From positions 62,001 through 126,000 of the forward strand of contig NZ_JACJSE010000009.1 in the NCBI RefSeq assembly GCF_014698045.1: a stretch of DNA of 64,000 nucleotides, in the 5' to 3' direction. The DNA is from Aulosira sp. FACHB-615. GTDB taxonomy: Bacteria > Cyanobacteriota > Cyanobacteriia > Cyanobacteriales > Nostocaceae. Below, piece after piece: positions 62,075 to 64,000 of the stretch; within the stretch, counting starts at the first letter, position 1; every line of letters begins with the position of its first letter. A program made the translations under genes and the position numbers. Under the pieces are notes generated by a model that ran no database searches, was not told the DNA's origin, and saw nothing but the letters and a program-made list of their open reading frames with translations.

Positions 62075-62143
62075 AAGTCAAATGATTGTGGATTTGGGAT
62101 TCTAGGGGCGAGCAAGCAATAGCAAGCAATTTTATTTATATCG

Positions 62144-62153
62144 AACGCTCGTT
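62144..62153. promoter_or_regulatory. Candidate TetR operator upstream of the exporter operon
   Basis: AACG-CT-CGTT, within TATCGAACGCTCGTTATTTA, is a small palindrome typical of TetR operators. It lies 70 bp upstream of the TetR start codon. Position and symmetry support self-repression; this is inference. Confidence 0.4.
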
Positions 62154-62444
62154 ATTTATAATTTACCACGTAAGAACATGCTTACACAAGGCATTGATCA
62201 AAACACAGACTACACAGACAAAAAAGAAATCTGTTGCTCAGATGTAGTTTGGCTCAACTATGAATGTGTCGTGAATATGGTCAACCTGCTAAGTCACAGC
62301 AGACGATTATTAGTCAATGTTAAATTTACACTTATATACACTTCTTAATCTAAACTTGACTGTCAGTTTATGTCAAGCAGAATAATACTTACACCGAAAT
62401 TACTCACAAAACTGGAGGCGACTGGCGTTGTCAGGCTTTAAGGG

Positions 62445-62472
62445 CTTCCCCGTGAGCGTCAGCCGAACGTTG
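62445..62472. repeat. Small dispersed palindrome shared with 43688-43714
   Basis: CTTCCCCGTGAGCGTCAGCC then GAACGTTG matches the sequence nested in family B at 43688, with few changes. The two copies lie in unrelated surroundings, so the palindrome itself is dispersed. The rest of 62154-62526 has no gene. Confidence 0.8.
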
Positions 62473-62526
62473 TAGGGGCGTAAAATCACTTAATTCTGCT
62501 GATAATTCTTGTGATATTGTTTTTAC

Positions 62527-63216
62527 TTATCCATTCAATTCCATTGCTTGGGTTAACTGTTGTACAAAAGCTTGATGCTCAGGCGAATTCAGCCCTGTCT
62601 GTAATACAGTTAATACCTGCTGCATATCACCTGCTAACAATGCCGACCTATCTAACCATAATCCTGGAAAGACTTGGCTTTGAAATATCCCTGCTGGATT
62701 TGGTTGCAGATTGACATATTCTCCTGCTTCCAAGCAGAACCAATCAATCTGCTGATCAAAGACTTGCCAGACAATATACTCTTTAATGCCATTACGTCGA
62801 TAAGCACGCTTTTTGTCTCCTAAATCAACTGTGGCGCTACTGGCGGCAATTTCGGCGATTAATTCTGGTGCGCCTTCTATATAACCATCCTGGCTAAAAC
62901 GTGATTGTCCTCCAGCTTGAGCATCAATCAATAACAGCGCATCGGGTTGGGGTTCATTGTCTAAATCAAGGCGCACAGTCGGGTTATCACCGAGACGTAC
63001 TCCTGGGGTTGCAATTTTGTAATTCCATAACCAGCCCATTAAGTCGGCGTGGGGTTCAGCATGGGGTTCAAAACGCAGAGGTGAAGCCATGTAGACAGTT
63101 CCTTCAATTAATTCAGCTTTTTTTAACTTAGGCATGGCGTTGTAACGCCGTTCAAATTCAAAGCGAGTTAAGCGATCGCCATTTTCTAAGGGAGGAACTG
63201 TCAAACGTAGAACCAT
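62527..63216 (-). CDS. Uma2 family (DUF820) endonuclease-like protein
   Basis: A 229-residue protein of the Uma2 family, a PD-(D/E)xK nuclease fold very abundant in cyanobacteria. Core motifs: VRLDLDNEPQPDALLLIDAQ, PELIAEIAASSATVDLGDK and KKRAYRRNGIKEYIVWQVFD. The acidic and lysine residues are in place. Function is not established. Family B elements lie immediately upstream, so its promoter must pass through or lie within them. Confidence 0.9.
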   Translation of the reverse strand: MVLRLTVPPLENGDRLTRFEFERRYNAMPKLKKAELIEGTVYMASPLRFEPHAEPHADLMGWLWNYKIATPGVRLGDNPTVRLDLDNEPQPDALLLIDAQAGGQSRFSQDGYIEGAPELIAEIAASSATVDLGDKKRAYRRNGIKEYIVWQVFDQQIDWFCLEAGEYVNLQPNPAGIFQSQVFPGLWLDRSALLAGDMQQVLTVLQTGLNSPEHQAFVQQLTQAMELNG

Positions 63217-63249
63217 AACTATGGCCGCAACCTTTATTTTTATCCTAAT

Positions 63250-63424
63250 ACCCTTTCACCCCTAAATCCAACTTCCACAGACAATTTTGGTGCGTAAGTC
63301 CTGTATATGAAGACTTACGCAGTAAGACGAAATATCAAGGGTGTAAGGGTGTAGGGGTGTATGTATCTAAAACTCTTACACCCCTAAACCCAACTTCCAC
63401 AGACAATCTTGGTGCGTAAGTCCT
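63250..63424. mobile_element. Small inverted-repeat elements, family B, one complete and one half copy
   Basis: A complete copy runs from AGACTTACGCAGTAAGACGA (63311) to GGTGCGTAAGTCCT (63424). A right half of another copy (63250-63302) with the same CAACTTCCACAGACAATTTT end precedes it by 8 bp. The end of the complete copy is 6 bp from the leuA stop codon. Confidence 0.85.
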
Positions 63425-63430
63425 ATATAT

Positions 63431-64000
63431 CTATGCAGTTACTTCTTCTGGCTGTTGCTTTGTTTGTAAGGATGCGTAAAGACGATTTAACGCATTAACA
63501 TAAGCTTGCGCGGATGCAACTATGATGTCTGTGTTGGCTGCATGACCCGAAAATACTCTTGATTCATAGCGCAGCCGAATTGTGACTTCGCCAATGGCAT
63601 CAATACCAGCCGTGACTGACTGTACAGAAAATTCAATTAACTGATTGGGTACGTTGACAACGCGGTTAATTGCTTTGTAAACTGCATCAACTGGGCCAGT
63701 ACCAATGGCGGCATCAGTTAATTCTTCGCCATCTGGAGTGCGGAGAGTGACTGTAGCTGTGGGACGAGCATTGCTACCGCAGGAAACTTGCACCAACTCT
63801 ACTTTAAACAAATCGGGTGCTTGTTGAATTTCATCATTGACAATTGCTTCCAAGTCCCAATCAGAAATTTCTTTCTTTTTATCAGCCACTTCTTTAAAAC
63901 GGACAAAGGCTTTGTTTAATTCGGTTTCGGATAATTCAAAGCCCAATTCTTTTAAGCGGGTGCGGAAAGCATTTCTACCGGAATGTTTACCCAAGACAAT
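63431..64000 (-). CDS. leuA: 2-isopropylmalate synthase, C-terminal part (cut by window edge)
   Basis: The last 189 residues of LeuA, the first committed enzyme of leucine synthesis. The window edge reads IVLGKHSGRNAFRTRLKELG, the conserved LGKHSGR region, then the C-terminal regulatory domain that binds leucine: VSCGSNARPTATVTLRTPDG, IGTGPVDAVYKAINRVV and SGHAANTDIIVASAQAYVNAL. This last GxxxxxDIIxASAxAYxxALN pattern is standard. The N-terminal catalytic barrel lies outside. Confidence 0.96.
   Translation of the reverse strand: MVLGKHSGRNAFRTRLKELGFELSETELNKAFVRFKEVADKKKEISDWDLEAIVNDEIQQAPDLFKVELVQVSCGSNARPTATVTLRTPDGEELTDAAIGTGPVDAVYKAINRVVNVPNQLIEFSVQSVTAGIDAIGEVTIRLRYESRVFSGHAANTDIIVASAQAYVNALNRLYASLQTKQQPEEVTA

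Overview
The window is chromosomal DNA of a filamentous, probably heterocyst-forming cyanobacterium of the Nostoc/Anabaena type. The evidence is seen in the sequence: very frequent HIP1 octamers (GCGATCGC), photosynthesis genes (an ApcA-type allophycocyanin subunit, petM, ycf39, ndhH), a cyAbrB regulator, a hybrid Ser/Thr-His kinase, DevBCA-type exporter genes, heptameric short tandem repeats (GTCAATA and CTCAGCA types) and many small palindromic dispersed repeats. Both ends are cut: an RND efflux permease at the left and leuA at the right.

Layout. 1-2.3 kb: RND permease and its adaptor. 2.8-9.4 kb: an HD-domain protein, an IS4 transposase remnant, a DUF2808 protein, a zinc-ribbon Ser/Thr kinase, an AI-2E-family transporter and a TMEM175-type channel. 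9.5-11.6 kb: a cytochrome P450 divergent from a TetR regulator with palindromes between them. 12-16.3 kb: PAP/fibrillin, pyrR, cobD, an Rrf2 regulator and cyAbrB. 16.4-21.5 kb: a ClC channel, small zinc-ribbon proteins, an orphan apcA paralogue followed by a very small lysine-rich gene, and a fasciclin protein behind a candidate NtcA promoter. 21.8-32.7 kb: three membrane glycosyltransferases, a coiled-coil membrane protein, a TauE/SafE exporter, two head-to-head CadD-family genes and an acyl-transferase-like gene. 32.7-38.2 kb: a HetI-like phosphopantetheinyl transferase overlapping an AhpD-like gene, a secreted pair in which one protein ends in a PEP-CTERM-like signal, and an orphan cysA. 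38.3-39.9 kb: a broken IS630 element and tRNA-Val(GAC). 40-46.7 kb: pdxA, petM, ycf39, NAD kinase, an NblR-like response regulator, a DUF5132 protein and ndhH. 47.3-57.9 kb: a 1809-residue hybrid kinase, a SnoaL-like protein, an M48 protease, rsmH, a UPF0175 protein and an ExbB/TolQ-type protein. 58-62 kb: a TetR-HlyD-DevC-DevA exporter operon. 62.5-64 kb: a Uma2 protein and leuA.

The most striking feature is the density and nesting of small non-coding mobile repeats. At least six families with terminal inverted repeats are visible. One (ends AGGACTTACGCA) has about five copies. Another has been inserted into the 3' end of the IS630 transposase and itself carries a 50-bp palindromic insert, so three levels of nesting can be read directly. 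Repeats also supply the last codons of the PAP/fibrillin gene, sit between two genes of the DevBCA-type operon, and abut the start codons of two glycosyltransferase genes. I see no CRISPR array, rRNA, prophage or obvious defence island, and nothing that I would call with confidence a wholly new multi-gene system.
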